From NCBI GenBank assembly GCA_965371805.1, contig CBDUZW010000083.1:1-19369 (forward strand): 19,369 nt of DNA, in the 5' to 3' direction. The position numbers and the translations under genes are program-made. The notes below the pieces were generated by a model. It saw only the letters and a list, made by a program, of their open reading frames with translations, did no database searches and was not told the DNA's origin. This document shows positions 7,360 to 14,855 of the stretch, in pieces (the stretch's first letter is position 1; every line of letters begins with the position of its first letter). This DNA is from JAOZTV01 sp965371805. GTDB lineage: Bacteria; Acidobacteriota; Aminicenantia; UBA2199.

Positions 7360-8679
7360 ATGCGAAATGCGTTAATTATGGGTGCAGCAGGAAGAGACTT
7401 TCAAAATTTTAATACTTGTTTTAGAGGTAATAAGGACATCAAGGTTGTTGCTTTTACAGCAACACAGATTCCAGATATTGATGGTAGAAAATATCCAAAA
7501 GAACTTGCAGGTGAATTATATCCGGAAGGAATAAATATTTATCCAGAATCAGAACTGGAAGAGTTGATTAAAAAACATAATGTTCAAGATGTGTATTTTT
7601 CATATAGTGACGTCCCTTATTCATATGTAATGGGAAAAGCAGCAGATGTAAATAAAGCTGGAGCTAACTTTATCATGTTGGGACCAGATGAAACAATGAT
7701 AAAAAGTACTAAACCTGTGATTTCAGTTTGTGCAGTAAGAACTGGATGTGGAAAAAGTCAGACAACAAGAAGAGTTGCTCAAATTTTACAGGAAATGGGA
7801 CATAAGGTTGCTGCTATCAGACATCCAATGCCATATGGTGATCTTGTAAAACAAAAAGTTCAAAAATTTGAATCATTAGAAGATCTTAAAAAGCATAATT
7901 GTACTATTGAAGAAATGGAAGAGTATGAACCACATATAGTTTCAGGTGTTACAATCTTTGCAGGTGTTGATTATGAAGCTATTGTAAGAGAAGCTGAAAA
8001 GGATGCAGATATTATTCTTTGGGATGGCGGTAATAATGATTTTCCATTTTATAAGTCAGATCTTGAAATAGTAGTTGTTGACCCACATAGACCAGGACAT
8101 GAAGTTGGATACTATCCGGGAGAAGTTAATTTTAAAAGAGCAGATGTAATTGTTATAAATAAAATTGATACAGCAAACCTTGAAGGCATTTTGAAAGTGA
8201 GGGCAAATATCCGTAATTTAAATCCAAATGCTGTTGTTGTTGATGCGGCATCACCAGTTTTTGTTGAAGATGGAGATATGATAAAAGGTAAAAAAGTACT
8301 TGTTATTGAAGACGGTCCAACTCTTACACATGGTGAGATGAAATATGGTGCCGGTGTAATGGCTGCTTTCAAATATGGAGCAAGTGAATTAGTCGATCCA
8401 AGACCATATGCAGTAGATACTATTGCTGATACATTTGAAAAATATCCAGAAATAGGTGTATTATTACCAGCGATGGGTTATGGAGATAAACAGATAAAAG
8501 ATCTTCAGGATACAATTGATAAGGTTGAAGCAGATTTGATTATCGTTGCAACCCCTATTGATCTTGCTAGAATTGTTAAATTTAATAAACCAACAGTAAG
8601 AGTAACTTATGAACTTGGTGAAATTGGTACTCCTAATTTAAAAGAGATTATCACAAAGCACCCGAAATTTAAAAAATAG
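7360..8679 (+). CDS. Cyclic 2,3-diphosphoglycerate synthetase-like P-loop GTPase
   Basis: Member of the cPGS / COG2403 family. In Methanothermus fervidus the enzyme uses ATP to cyclise 2,3-diphosphoglycerate; the bacterial relatives have no settled function and are described as predicted GTPases. The ATG at 7360 is chosen because a strong AAGGAGGC site (7348-7355) sits 4 nt before it and the family N-terminus begins here (MRNALIMGAAGRDF). Upstream in-frame ATGs at 7279 and 7318 lack such a site. This gives 439 residues: an N-terminal Rossmann-like domain (1-110), Walker A RTGCGKSQTTRR (127-138), an acidic WDGGNNDFPF motif (221-230), a PHRPGHE motif (242-248) and a G4-like NKID (267-270). The residues needed for nucleotide binding are present. 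It heads an operon with its own strong promoter and structured leader. Family assignment is strong; the reaction in this organism is unknown. Confidence 0.85.
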   Translation: MRNALIMGAAGRDFQNFNTCFRGNKDIKVVAFTATQIPDIDGRKYPKELAGELYPEGINIYPESELEELIKKHNVQDVYFSYSDVPYSYVMGKAADVNKAGANFIMLGPDETMIKSTKPVISVCAVRTGCGKSQTTRRVAQILQEMGHKVAAIRHPMPYGDLVKQKVQKFESLEDLKKHNCTIEEMEEYEPHIVSGVTIFAGVDYEAIVREAEKDADIILWDGGNNDFPFYKSDLEIVVVDPHRPGHEVGYYPGEVNFKRADVIVINKIDTANLEGILKVRANIRNLNPNAVVVDAASPVFVEDGDMIKGKKVLVIEDGPTLTHGEMKYGAGVMAAFKYGASELVDPRPYAVDTIADTFEKYPEIGVLLPAMGYGDKQIKDLQDTIDKVEADLIIVATPIDLARIVKFNKPTVRVTYELGEIGTPNLKEIITKHPKFKK

Positions 8680-8691
8680 GTTTCTTTATGT

Positions 8692-8724
8692 CTTCCCGTC
8701 TAACAGTATGTTTTAGGCGGGAAG
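8692..8724 (+). terminator. 12-bp hairpin after the GTPase gene, terminator or attenuator
   Basis: CTTCCCGTCTAA at 8692-8703 pairs with TTAGGCGGGAAG at 8713-8724 (one G-U pair) around a 9-nt loop. It starts 12 bp after the GTPase stop codon. No U run follows directly; the nearest T run (8751-8757) is 26 nt away. It may be a partial terminator or a 3'-end stabiliser separating the abundant GTPase message from the genes downstream. Confidence 0.5.
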
Positions 8725-8736
8725 GTAGTTTTACTC

Positions 8737-8764
8737 TTGATGATTTTAAGTTTTTTTGAATAAT
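8737..8764 (+). promoter_or_regulatory. Weak candidate promoter before the 721-residue gene
   Basis: TTGATG at 8737-8742 is followed after 16 bp by AATAAT at 8759-8764, just downstream of the hairpin at 8692-8724. The match is modest in AT-rich DNA. If real, it would give the downstream genes an independent start with only about 15 nt of leader. Confidence 0.25.
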
Positions 8765-8785
8765 CATTAAGAAAAGGAGATAAGA

Positions 8786-10951
8786 ATGGATATAAATTTG
8801 AATATAGAAAAAGACAGCATAGCTGTAATTAAAAAGAGTATAGCGGGACATGATCTTCCTCTTGATCTTGATTATATTGTAACTCAAGTTGCACTTTTTA
8901 AAACAGAGGGGGAAAGAGCTAGTAAAGTTAAAGCTTATAGCCCTGATTGTGAATATAAAGCAGGGGATTTAATCTATAAAGAATATAATAGCAAAATCCC
9001 TATAGGTGCAAAAAAATTAGTTGAACTGGAACGTGGAGTTGTATTAAAGGTTGAGGAATTAAGGTCAAGGCCCGGAATTGAAGAATTAAAATTATCATAT
9101 GATGGAACGGCTATATTCAGAAAATATATTGCTTATCTTGATAGACAGAAAATAGATCTATTACTTCCTCATAAAAGAAAAAAACCACCTGTAAAGGCAG
9201 AATATATTGAAGAAGATCTGGACCCAAGGACTCAAAATGCTCCTCTAATAGATCGTGATTTTCTTATATTAAAAAAAAAAGTTGTTTCATTTTTACAAAA
9301 GGACACTGATATTGCTTTTGTAAATGATAAGGTGCTTTTATTTGAAAACCTGAAAGATATTCAGGCGGATGTTTTTGACAGGATAAGGCAGTTTTTGACT
9401 GATAACAAAAAATCTGTTTCAACAGAATTTTTAGTGGAAAATTTTTTGAAAATTAAGCCGGGAACTGATGAATTTACAGCATATTGCTTCTCAATTAACT
9501 ATAAAATGAGTTCAGATTATAAAATTGATTTTCAACAGACTGCAAAAGAAGGATGGGGAAAATGGAATTTAATATCAGTTGTTTATCATTTAAGAAAAGA
9601 CTCGATAGTAAGTATAAGAAATCCTCTTATTTCAACAGCAATTATTAAAGATGAAGAAGGTCTGAAACAAAAAAGAAAGGTTATTGTTAATGATTTTTTT
9701 GATAATGATAAAACAAAATGTATTCTTACCCAGAGAGAGGTAATAGCTGGAGTTGTTAGAGTAAAGTCAGGACTTTTTGATTTTGGAGATGATCTTGAAT
9801 TAGATATCATCGATACTAGAACCAAAAAAACTCATACTATTTACTATTTCAGAGATGTTGAACTACTTATTGGTTTTAAAGAAATCTTTTTAGCAGCAAA
9901 AGCGCTTCAGGGATTATCTATGAGTTTTAGTAAAAATAACGAGGGTAAATTTCAGTTTACAATTAAAGAAGTTAAAAAAGGAACAGTTGCTGATGAGATC
10001 ATATATGATGAATCTAATAAAGCCTTTAATACAACTTATAAAAAAGTTGCATCTCAGGTCTTTGTAAACAAATCTTTTTTCCTTGAAACAGATCTTTTTA
10101 CAACACTTTATAATAACCTTGATCCTTATTTAAAAATAAGTACTTTTAATAAATTAGTACACAAAATTTTTCTTGATTTTGGTAAAAAAGAGAAAAATTA
10201 TGAAATCCATGCATTTCGGTTATATCATATACTTGATTTGATCTATCCAACACATTTTGAGGTAGTATTGAATGTACTTCTCGGTAATCCCGAATTTATT
10301 CCTTCTGAAAAATTTTCAACTGTGTTCTATCTTGATTCAAATGCAATATCAAATATTGAAGAGGATGAAACAAAGAGAATGGAAGAAAGTAAAGAGGAGA
10401 TTGATAAAAAAACTGCTGAAGAAAGAAAGGAAAAGAACGATGAAGAACAGGAGAGACTAGATGCAATAAAAATAAAGAGAGAAGAGAGAAGAGTAAAGCG
10501 TGAAAATGAGATGCGGCTAAAAGAAATACTAATACAAGAGAAGGATGAAAAAGTCAAGCCAAAGGTTGAACCGATCAGGAGAAAACAGTTTTTTAAGAAG
10601 GAAGAAGCTCCCGTTTTTGTTGAAGATCTCAATGCAGAAAAAAAAGAAAAGAGAAGTAAAGTAAAGGAAATTGCAAAAAAACAAAGTTTATTTAAAGATG
10701 AGGAAGAGAAAACAGCTAAAACGAAAAAGCGTGTTAATGCTGAGAATGATAATGAAAAAATTGATATAGAAGATATTAAAACAGACATCAAATTGGAAGA
10801 GTTAAAAGAAGAAGTTCTTACAAAGAAAAAAAAATCAAAAAAGACAAAAGAAAAAGAAATTGCCTATACAGATGACGGAGCTGTTGGCGGAGTATTTGCT
10901 GCAATCTTTGATGATTCAAATTCAGATAAGGACAAAAAGAAAGACAAATAG
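8786..10951 (+). CDS. Uncharacterised 721-residue protein with long charged C-terminal region
   Basis: I do not recognise this protein. It has a good AAGGAG site at 8774-8779 and starts at ATG 8786. There is no signal peptide or membrane segment, so it is probably cytoplasmic. Residues 1-130 look like a folded beta-rich domain, with YKAGDLIYKEYN and IGAKKLVELERGVVLKVEEL stretches ending in a region near RKYIAYLDRQKIDLLLP. Residues 150-510 look globular and mixed alpha/beta, including a segment near KEGWGKWNLISVVYHLRK that could be part of a winged-helix-like unit (speculative). From about 515 to the end the chain is extremely rich in Lys and Glu with coiled-coil character (about 520-600), then apparently disordered. 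A short ordered-looking Gly/Ala patch (TDDGAVGGVFAAIFDD) follows near the C-terminus. It lies 8 bp before nnrE-nnrD, so it is probably co-transcribed with it. Confidence 0.8.
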   Translation: MDINLNIEKDSIAVIKKSIAGHDLPLDLDYIVTQVALFKTEGERASKVKAYSPDCEYKAGDLIYKEYNSKIPIGAKKLVELERGVVLKVEELRSRPGIEELKLSYDGTAIFRKYIAYLDRQKIDLLLPHKRKKPPVKAEYIEEDLDPRTQNAPLIDRDFLILKKKVVSFLQKDTDIAFVNDKVLLFENLKDIQADVFDRIRQFLTDNKKSVSTEFLVENFLKIKPGTDEFTAYCFSINYKMSSDYKIDFQQTAKEGWGKWNLISVVYHLRKDSIVSIRNPLISTAIIKDEEGLKQKRKVIVNDFFDNDKTKCILTQREVIAGVVRVKSGLFDFGDDLELDIIDTRTKKTHTIYYFRDVELLIGFKEIFLAAKALQGLSMSFSKNNEGKFQFTIKEVKKGTVADEIIYDESNKAFNTTYKKVASQVFVNKSFFLETDLFTTLYNNLDPYLKISTFNKLVHKIFLDFGKKEKNYEIHAFRLYHILDLIYPTHFEVVLNVLLGNPEFIPSEKFSTVFYLDSNAISNIEEDETKRMEESKEEIDKKTAEERKEKNDEEQERLDAIKIKREERRVKRENEMRLKEILIQEKDEKVKPKVEPIRRKQFFKKEEAPVFVEDLNAEKKEKRSKVKEIAKKQSLFKDEEEKTAKTKKRVNAENDNEKIDIEDIKTDIKLEELKEEVLTKKKKSKKTKEKEIAYTDDGAVGGVFAAIFDDSNSDKDKKKDK

Positions 10952-10959
10952 AGGATAAA

Positions 10960-12525
10960 ATGTTTGTTTTATCAGCAGAACAGATACAAGCGGCTGACTC
11001 ACATGCAATCAATGAAGTGGGTATACCTTCTATAGTTTTAATGGAAAATGCCTGTAGGAAAGCTGCTTCTGTTATTGCTGAAACATATCCAGGCATAGAC
11101 TATTCAAATATCATTATAGCTGTTGGAAAGGGCAATAATGGTGGAGATGGAATTGGAATTGCAAGAATACTTGCAGAATCTGGATATGAGGTTACTCTAG
11201 TATTATTAGGGGCGCCTGATATGCTGACAGAGGATTCTCAAACTAATTTCAATATTTACAAAAAGCTGGGCTATAACTACTCAATAATCACAGGGCCTAA
11301 AGATTTATCCAGCATAATTGAAAAACATTCAACAAAAAACACAGTTTTGATTGATGCTATATTTGGAACCGGCATTAAGGAACCGGTTATTAAAAATTTT
11401 TATGTTAATATTTTTAAAGTTTTCAATAAGTCTGGACTAAATGTTGTTTCTATAGATATGCCATCAGGTTTATCTGATAAATTTAAACCTGAAGAAGATA
11501 GTGTTATCAAGGCAAATCTTACCATTACATTTCAAACATTAAAAACGGCGCATATATATCCAGATAGTAATAAGTTTTGTGGGCAGGTTGTTATTGTAGA
11601 TATTGGAATTCCAGCCAAATCGATAAGTCAGAATGTTCTTAAAGTGAAAATGATCATTCCTGATGATATAAAGTTTCTAGAAAAAGAAAGAAAATTAGAT
11701 GGACATAAAGGTGATTATGGGCATTGTTTGAATATTTCAGGTTCAGTAAATAAACCAGGAGCATCGATTTTAAGTTCAATTTCTATCTTAAAATCAGGTG
11801 CAGGACTTTGTACTACCGCAGTATTACCTCAGAACAGAGATATTTTGATTAATGCATTCCCTGAATTAATGACAAAAACATATTTGGAACCGGATGAGTT
11901 AGTAAATAATATTGAAAATTCAGATGTTATACTTTCAGGTCCAGGTATTGGCACAGAGTCTAAAGCAAAAAAATGTGTTGAATTAATACTAAAAAAAGCA
12001 TCTTCTCCTGTTGTGCTTGATGCTGATGCCATAAATATAGTCTCGGGAAAAATAGATTTATTGAAGCAAAATAGTGAAAGGATAAAAATTGTACTTACTC
12101 CTCATCCTGGTGAATTTTCTAAACTTATTGGAAAGAGCAAGGAGGAAATTAATTTAAATAGAATTAGTCTGTCTTCCGAATTTGCAGTAAAACATGGTGT
12201 TTTTATTGTATTAAAGGGGCATCATACTGTTATTGCCTCACCTGATGGAGAAATATATATAAATCAAACAGGTAATCCAGGTATGGCAACTGCTGGGAGT
12301 GGAGATGTCTTAAGCGGGATAATTACCGGTTTTATGGCTCAATTCTCTGAGACAGTTTCAATTGCTAAAATTTTAGCTGCGGCAGTCTTTATCCATGGGT
12401 ATTCAGGTGACCTGGCTAAGAAAAAAAAAAGTGAAGTTTCAATGACTGCATCTGACATAATTAAATTCATTCCTAAAGCAATTAAGAAAAAAAATGATTT
12501 CAATTCTAAATTCAAGATCAGTTGA
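10960..12525 (+). CDS. nnr: Bifunctional NAD(P)H-hydrate epimerase / ADP-dependent dehydratase
   Basis: Repairs NADHX and NADPHX, the hydrated damage products of NADH and NADPH. The N-terminal YjeF domain epimerises R and S forms; the C-terminal ribokinase-like domain dehydrates the S form using ADP. The 521-residue fusion has the normal length. The epimerase half (about 1-215) shows MENA (28-31), GKGNNGGDG (56-64), DAIFGTGI and IDMPSGL. The dehydratase half (about 235-510) shows GHKGDYG, GPGIGT, LDADAINI, LTPHPGEF, LKGHHT and the catalytic NPGMATAGSGD stretch (439-449). All signature positions are intact. A TAGAGGATAAA ribosome binding region precedes ATG 10960, 8 bp after the upstream gene. 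Its 3' end overlaps tsaE by 32 bp. The nnr-tsaE pairing matches E. coli yjeF-yjeE. Confidence 0.95.
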   Translation: MFVLSAEQIQAADSHAINEVGIPSIVLMENACRKAASVIAETYPGIDYSNIIIAVGKGNNGGDGIGIARILAESGYEVTLVLLGAPDMLTEDSQTNFNIYKKLGYNYSIITGPKDLSSIIEKHSTKNTVLIDAIFGTGIKEPVIKNFYVNIFKVFNKSGLNVVSIDMPSGLSDKFKPEEDSVIKANLTITFQTLKTAHIYPDSNKFCGQVVIVDIGIPAKSISQNVLKVKMIIPDDIKFLEKERKLDGHKGDYGHCLNISGSVNKPGASILSSISILKSGAGLCTTAVLPQNRDILINAFPELMTKTYLEPDELVNNIENSDVILSGPGIGTESKAKKCVELILKKASSPVVLDADAINIVSGKIDLLKQNSERIKIVLTPHPGEFSKLIGKSKEEINLNRISLSSEFAVKHGVFIVLKGHHTVIASPDGEIYINQTGNPGMATAGSGDVLSGIITGFMAQFSETVSIAKILAAAVFIHGYSGDLAKKKKSEVSMTASDIIKFIPKAIKKKNDFNSKFKIS

Positions 12526-12997
12526 TCAAACACTGGAAATAGGAAAAAAAATTGGTTCCTTATTGAAAGGGACAGAATTAATTCTTCTTTCCGGTGATCT
12601 TGGTATGGGTAAAACTCTTTTAACCAAGGGGATTGCAGCAGGCTTGGGAATTCCAGAAAGAGAAATAGTAAGTCCAACATTTACTCTTCAAAACAGATAC
12701 TTTTCGGAAAAACTTAATTGTTATCTTTGTCATTTTGATCTTTACAGGATTGGAGACAATTCATTGGATAAATCAGGAATGATTTCACCTGAAATAGATG
12801 AGGATCTCGAAGAAAATATTCTTGTTGTCGAATGGGCGCAATACTTACATAAGTCTTATTTTAGAGTACCATTTTTAATAAAAATAGATATAACAATTCC
12901 GGATAATGATCCTAATGAGCGAAAAATTATAATAGAGACAGATATTAAGGGTTTACATAATAATAAGTTGGATAATTACACAAAGAGATTGGACTGA
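12494..12997 (+). CDS. tsaE: tRNA t6A37 threonylcarbamoyl transferase complex ATPase TsaE
   Basis: P-loop ATPase that works with TsaB and TsaD to make threonylcarbamoyladenosine at position 37 of ANN-decoding tRNAs. The 167-residue protein has the family motifs GDLGMGKT (Walker A, 34-41), SPTFT (60-64), HFDLYR (80-85) and VVEW (111-114). The length is typical. The start at 12494 lies 32 bp inside the nnr gene in another frame, and it preserves the N-terminal strand and helix common to TsaE (ending TLEIGKKI). No strong ribosome binding site is seen, so translation is probably coupled to nnr. Unlike many genomes, tsaB does not follow; the next gene is convergent. Confidence 0.93.
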   Translation: MISILNSRSVDQTLEIGKKIGSLLKGTELILLSGDLGMGKTLLTKGIAAGLGIPEREIVSPTFTLQNRYFSEKLNCYLCHFDLYRIGDNSLDKSGMISPEIDEDLEENILVVEWAQYLHKSYFRVPFLIKIDITIPDNDPNERKIIIETDIKGLHNNKLDNYTKRLD

Positions 12998-13007
12998 TAT
13001 TCAAGGC

Positions 13008-13048
13008 GGATAACATTAAGCATATTAGAGATATGTGAATGCTTATCC
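13008..13048. repeat. Imperfect long hairpin between convergent operons
   Basis: GGATAA at 13008-13013 pairs with TTATCC at 13043-13048, and CATAT at 13021-13025 pairs with ATATG at 13031-13035, with further pairing between them (a CATT on the left arm with AATG on the right). The result is an interrupted stem of about 15 pairs and a 5-nt loop. It lies 10 bp after the tsaE stop and about 57 bp beyond the end of the minus-strand operon. Neither strand has a U tract, so it could be a Rho-related or 3'-end-protecting structure rather than a classic terminator. The remaining intergenic sequence to 13105 shows nothing further. Confidence 0.45.
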
Positions 13049-13105
13049 AACGATGAAGATCAGTTAAAGATCGAGTGTAAAATCGAAGTTATTTTTATGT
13101 GAGTC

Positions 13106-13588
13106 CTAAACCCATTGTGACAAACTTATAAAAGTTTTAAGTTTATTGTCAGTTTCTCTTAATCTTGACGAAAGGGTCTTTGTTAGTCTCCATAATATTT
13201 TAATGCCATTTGCCGGATTATCGTTTACAAAATTAACAAACTTATCCCTTTTAATCTCAAAAATCACACAGTTTGAATGCGCAATAGCAGTTGCTGATCT
13301 GGGCCTCTCTTCAATAAGAGCCATCTCCCCAAAAAGATCTCCTTTTTTTAGAACTATAAGAGCCTCTTCAGAAGAGTCACCTGATACTTGAGTTATCCTA
13401 ACTTCACCGGATATAATGACCAGCATCGACTGTCCGAGGCTTTCCTCTTCAATGATAATATCGTTGATATTATAAATTTTTTCCTCAAAGAGATTACTTA
13501 GTTTAGAAAGAGAAGCATAATCAAGCTCTGAGAAGAAATCCAGCTCAGCCAAAATACCTAGAACAAAATCATTTTTTGTGTCATTCAT
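13106..13588 (-). CDS. Cyclic-nucleotide-binding domain protein without DNA-binding domain
   Basis: A stand-alone cNMP-binding (CAP-type beta-roll) domain of 160 residues. The phosphate-binding cassette is clear: GDLFGEMALIEERPRSATA (83-101), with Glu88 and Arg97 at the places that bind ribose and cyclic phosphate in CAP and PKA. The N-terminal part has the usual helix and beta strands, including IISGEVRI (58-65). After the domain there is only a short helix (about 125-160), with no helix-turn-helix, channel, kinase or cyclase module, so it probably acts through a partner protein. Such short proteins are common in spirochaetes and delta-proteobacteria, with mostly unknown roles. A GGTGA ribosome binding site precedes the start. 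It is the last gene of the minus-strand operon, 29 bp after the thiS-like gene. Confidence 0.88.
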   Translation of the reverse strand: MNDTKNDFVLGILAELDFFSELDYASLSKLSNLFEEKIYNINDIIIEEESLGQSMLVIISGEVRITQVSGDSSEEALIVLKKGDLFGEMALIEERPRSATAIAHSNCVIFEIKRDKFVNFVNDNPANGIKILWRLTKTLSSRLRETDNKLKTFISLSQWV

Positions 13589-13617
13589 AATTCACCATAA
13601 ATTTTAAAAAAAAAGTA

Positions 13618-13824
13618 TCATCCTCCACCGATTAAGTGGATAGCATCAATTTTATCACCATTTTTCAGAATTGTATCAGTATACTGCTCTTTTTTAATAA
13701 GCTTCCCGTTTACCTTTACAATTATATGAGGAAATACAAATTTTTTTATTTCAAAAAGATCTTTAATTGATAAAGTATCTTTGCCCTCTATTTCGGTATC
13801 TCTATTATTAAGTAATATGTTCAT
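13618..13824 (-). CDS. thiS: ThiS/MoaD-family sulfur carrier protein
   Basis: Small ubiquitin-like sulfur carrier of 68 residues. The C-terminus ends in Gly-Gly-Gly after an IHLIGG stretch; the terminal glycine would be adenylated and converted to a thiocarboxylate to deliver sulfur, as ThiS does for the thiazole of thiamin. The VNGKLIKKEQY segment (38-48) and KNGDKIDAIHLIGGG ending (54-68) match ThiS better than MoaD. Its ATG immediately follows the purM stop codon with no spacer (TAA then ATG at 13827-13822 on the minus strand), so translation is probably coupled to purM. No thiG, thiF, thiH or moa genes are nearby, so whether it serves thiamin or another sulfur pathway is open. Confidence 0.82.
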   Translation of the reverse strand: MNILLNNRDTEIEGKDTLSIKDLFEIKKFVFPHIIVKVNGKLIKKEQYTDTILKNGDKIDAIHLIGGG

Positions 13825-14844
13825 TTAAGTTATCATAACCCTCTGTTTTCTGTTTTGTTTTGTTATTTGGCCGATTAGATGATATGGTTCATTGATCTCA
13901 TTAAGCTTTTCCTCAACTCTGGAGAGATTGCTTTTGTCTATTATCAGGACCATTCCAATTCCCATATTAAAAACTCTGTAACGTTCTTCTTCACTGACTT
14001 TTCCTGCCTGAACCAGAAATTTAAATATTTCAGGGATTGCCCAGACTTTTTCTATTTTTGCTCCAAGTCCATCAGGTAGAATTCGTGGAATATTCTCGAT
14101 AAAACCACCACCTGTAATATGGGCAATTCCATTGATAAGGTTTTCGTTGTGCAGCGTTTTAACATGCTTTAAATATGAGATATGAGTTTTCAAAAGTTCC
14201 TCTCCAATTGTACCTTCAAGTCCCTCTACTTTGCTGTCAACTTTTAATTTCATTTTTTCAAAAGCTATGTGTCTTGCAAGTGAATAGCCATTTGTATGCA
14301 AGCCACTTGATGGCAGTCCAATTAAAAGATCACCCTCTTTAATGTTTTTTCCATCAATTATTCTTTCTTTATCGATAAGACCAACAATGAATCCGGCAAC
14401 ATCATATTCTTTGCTTTTATAAAATCCAGGCATTTCTGCTGTTTCACCACCTAAAAGAACAAAATCATTCTCAAGGCAACCATTGAGCATTCCTGATACT
14501 ATATCTGAAATAGTGTCCGGTTCCAAATTCCCTGTGGCAATATAGTCTAAAAAGAATAGTGGTTTTGAACCATAAACAATAATATCATCAACACAATGAT
14601 TAACAAGGTCTTTTCCTATTGTGTCATGCTTATCCATCATGAAGGCGATCTTTAATTTTGTTCCAACTCCGTCTGCGGAAGAGACAAGAGTCGGGTTACT
14701 TAGACTTTCATTTAAAGGGAAAAAACCACTGAATTTTCCAATTTCGGAAACACCCATTTTCTTGACCATTTTTTTAATATTATTAACTGCTTGATTTCCT
14801 TTGTCAATATTAACGCCGGCTTTCGCATATAAACTTTCTGACAT
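13825..14844 (-). CDS. purM: Phosphoribosylformylglycinamidine cyclo-ligase (AIR synthetase)
   Basis: Step 5 of purine synthesis: ATP-dependent closure of formylglycinamidine ribonucleotide to aminoimidazole ribonucleotide. The 339-residue length is normal. Signature segments are YAKAGVNIDKGNQAV (6-20), SSADGVGTK (55-63), NHCVDDIIVYG (82-92), GGETAEMPGFY (132-142), GLPSSGLHTNGYSLAR and HITGGGFIENIPRILPDGLG. All catalytic-loop features appear intact. A GGGGA ribosome binding site precedes the ATG, which lies 11 bp after the upstream membrane-protein gene. The product, AIR, is also the precursor of the thiamin pyrimidine, which may be a reason for the thiS-like gene directly downstream. No other pur gene is in this operon; purB lies on the divergent strand. 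Confidence 0.97.
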   Translation of the reverse strand: MSESLYAKAGVNIDKGNQAVNNIKKMVKKMGVSEIGKFSGFFPLNESLSNPTLVSSADGVGTKLKIAFMMDKHDTIGKDLVNHCVDDIIVYGSKPLFFLDYIATGNLEPDTISDIVSGMLNGCLENDFVLLGGETAEMPGFYKSKEYDVAGFIVGLIDKERIIDGKNIKEGDLLIGLPSSGLHTNGYSLARHIAFEKMKLKVDSKVEGLEGTIGEELLKTHISYLKHVKTLHNENLINGIAHITGGGFIENIPRILPDGLGAKIEKVWAIPEIFKFLVQAGKVSEEERYRVFNMGIGMVLIIDKSNLSRVEEKLNEINEPYHLIGQITKQNRKQRVMIT

Positions 14845-14855
14845 CTTTTCCCCGC

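Noticed and set aside
10327..10791. 154-codon minus-strand ORF rich in Ser, Phe and Leu inside the 721-residue gene.
   Set aside because: It is the reverse shadow of the Lys/Glu-rich coding tail (AAA/GAA codons read as TTT/TTC); no ribosome binding site or family resemblance.
12339..12680. 113-codon minus-strand ORF across the nnr-tsaE junction.
   Set aside because: It is opposite two well-supported genes and looks like a shadow of A-rich coding sequence.
13000..13105. Possible tRNA or small RNA in the gap after tsaE.
   Set aside because: The hairpin at 13008-13048 is single; no cloverleaf, TTCRA T-loop or CCA-type end can be built around it.
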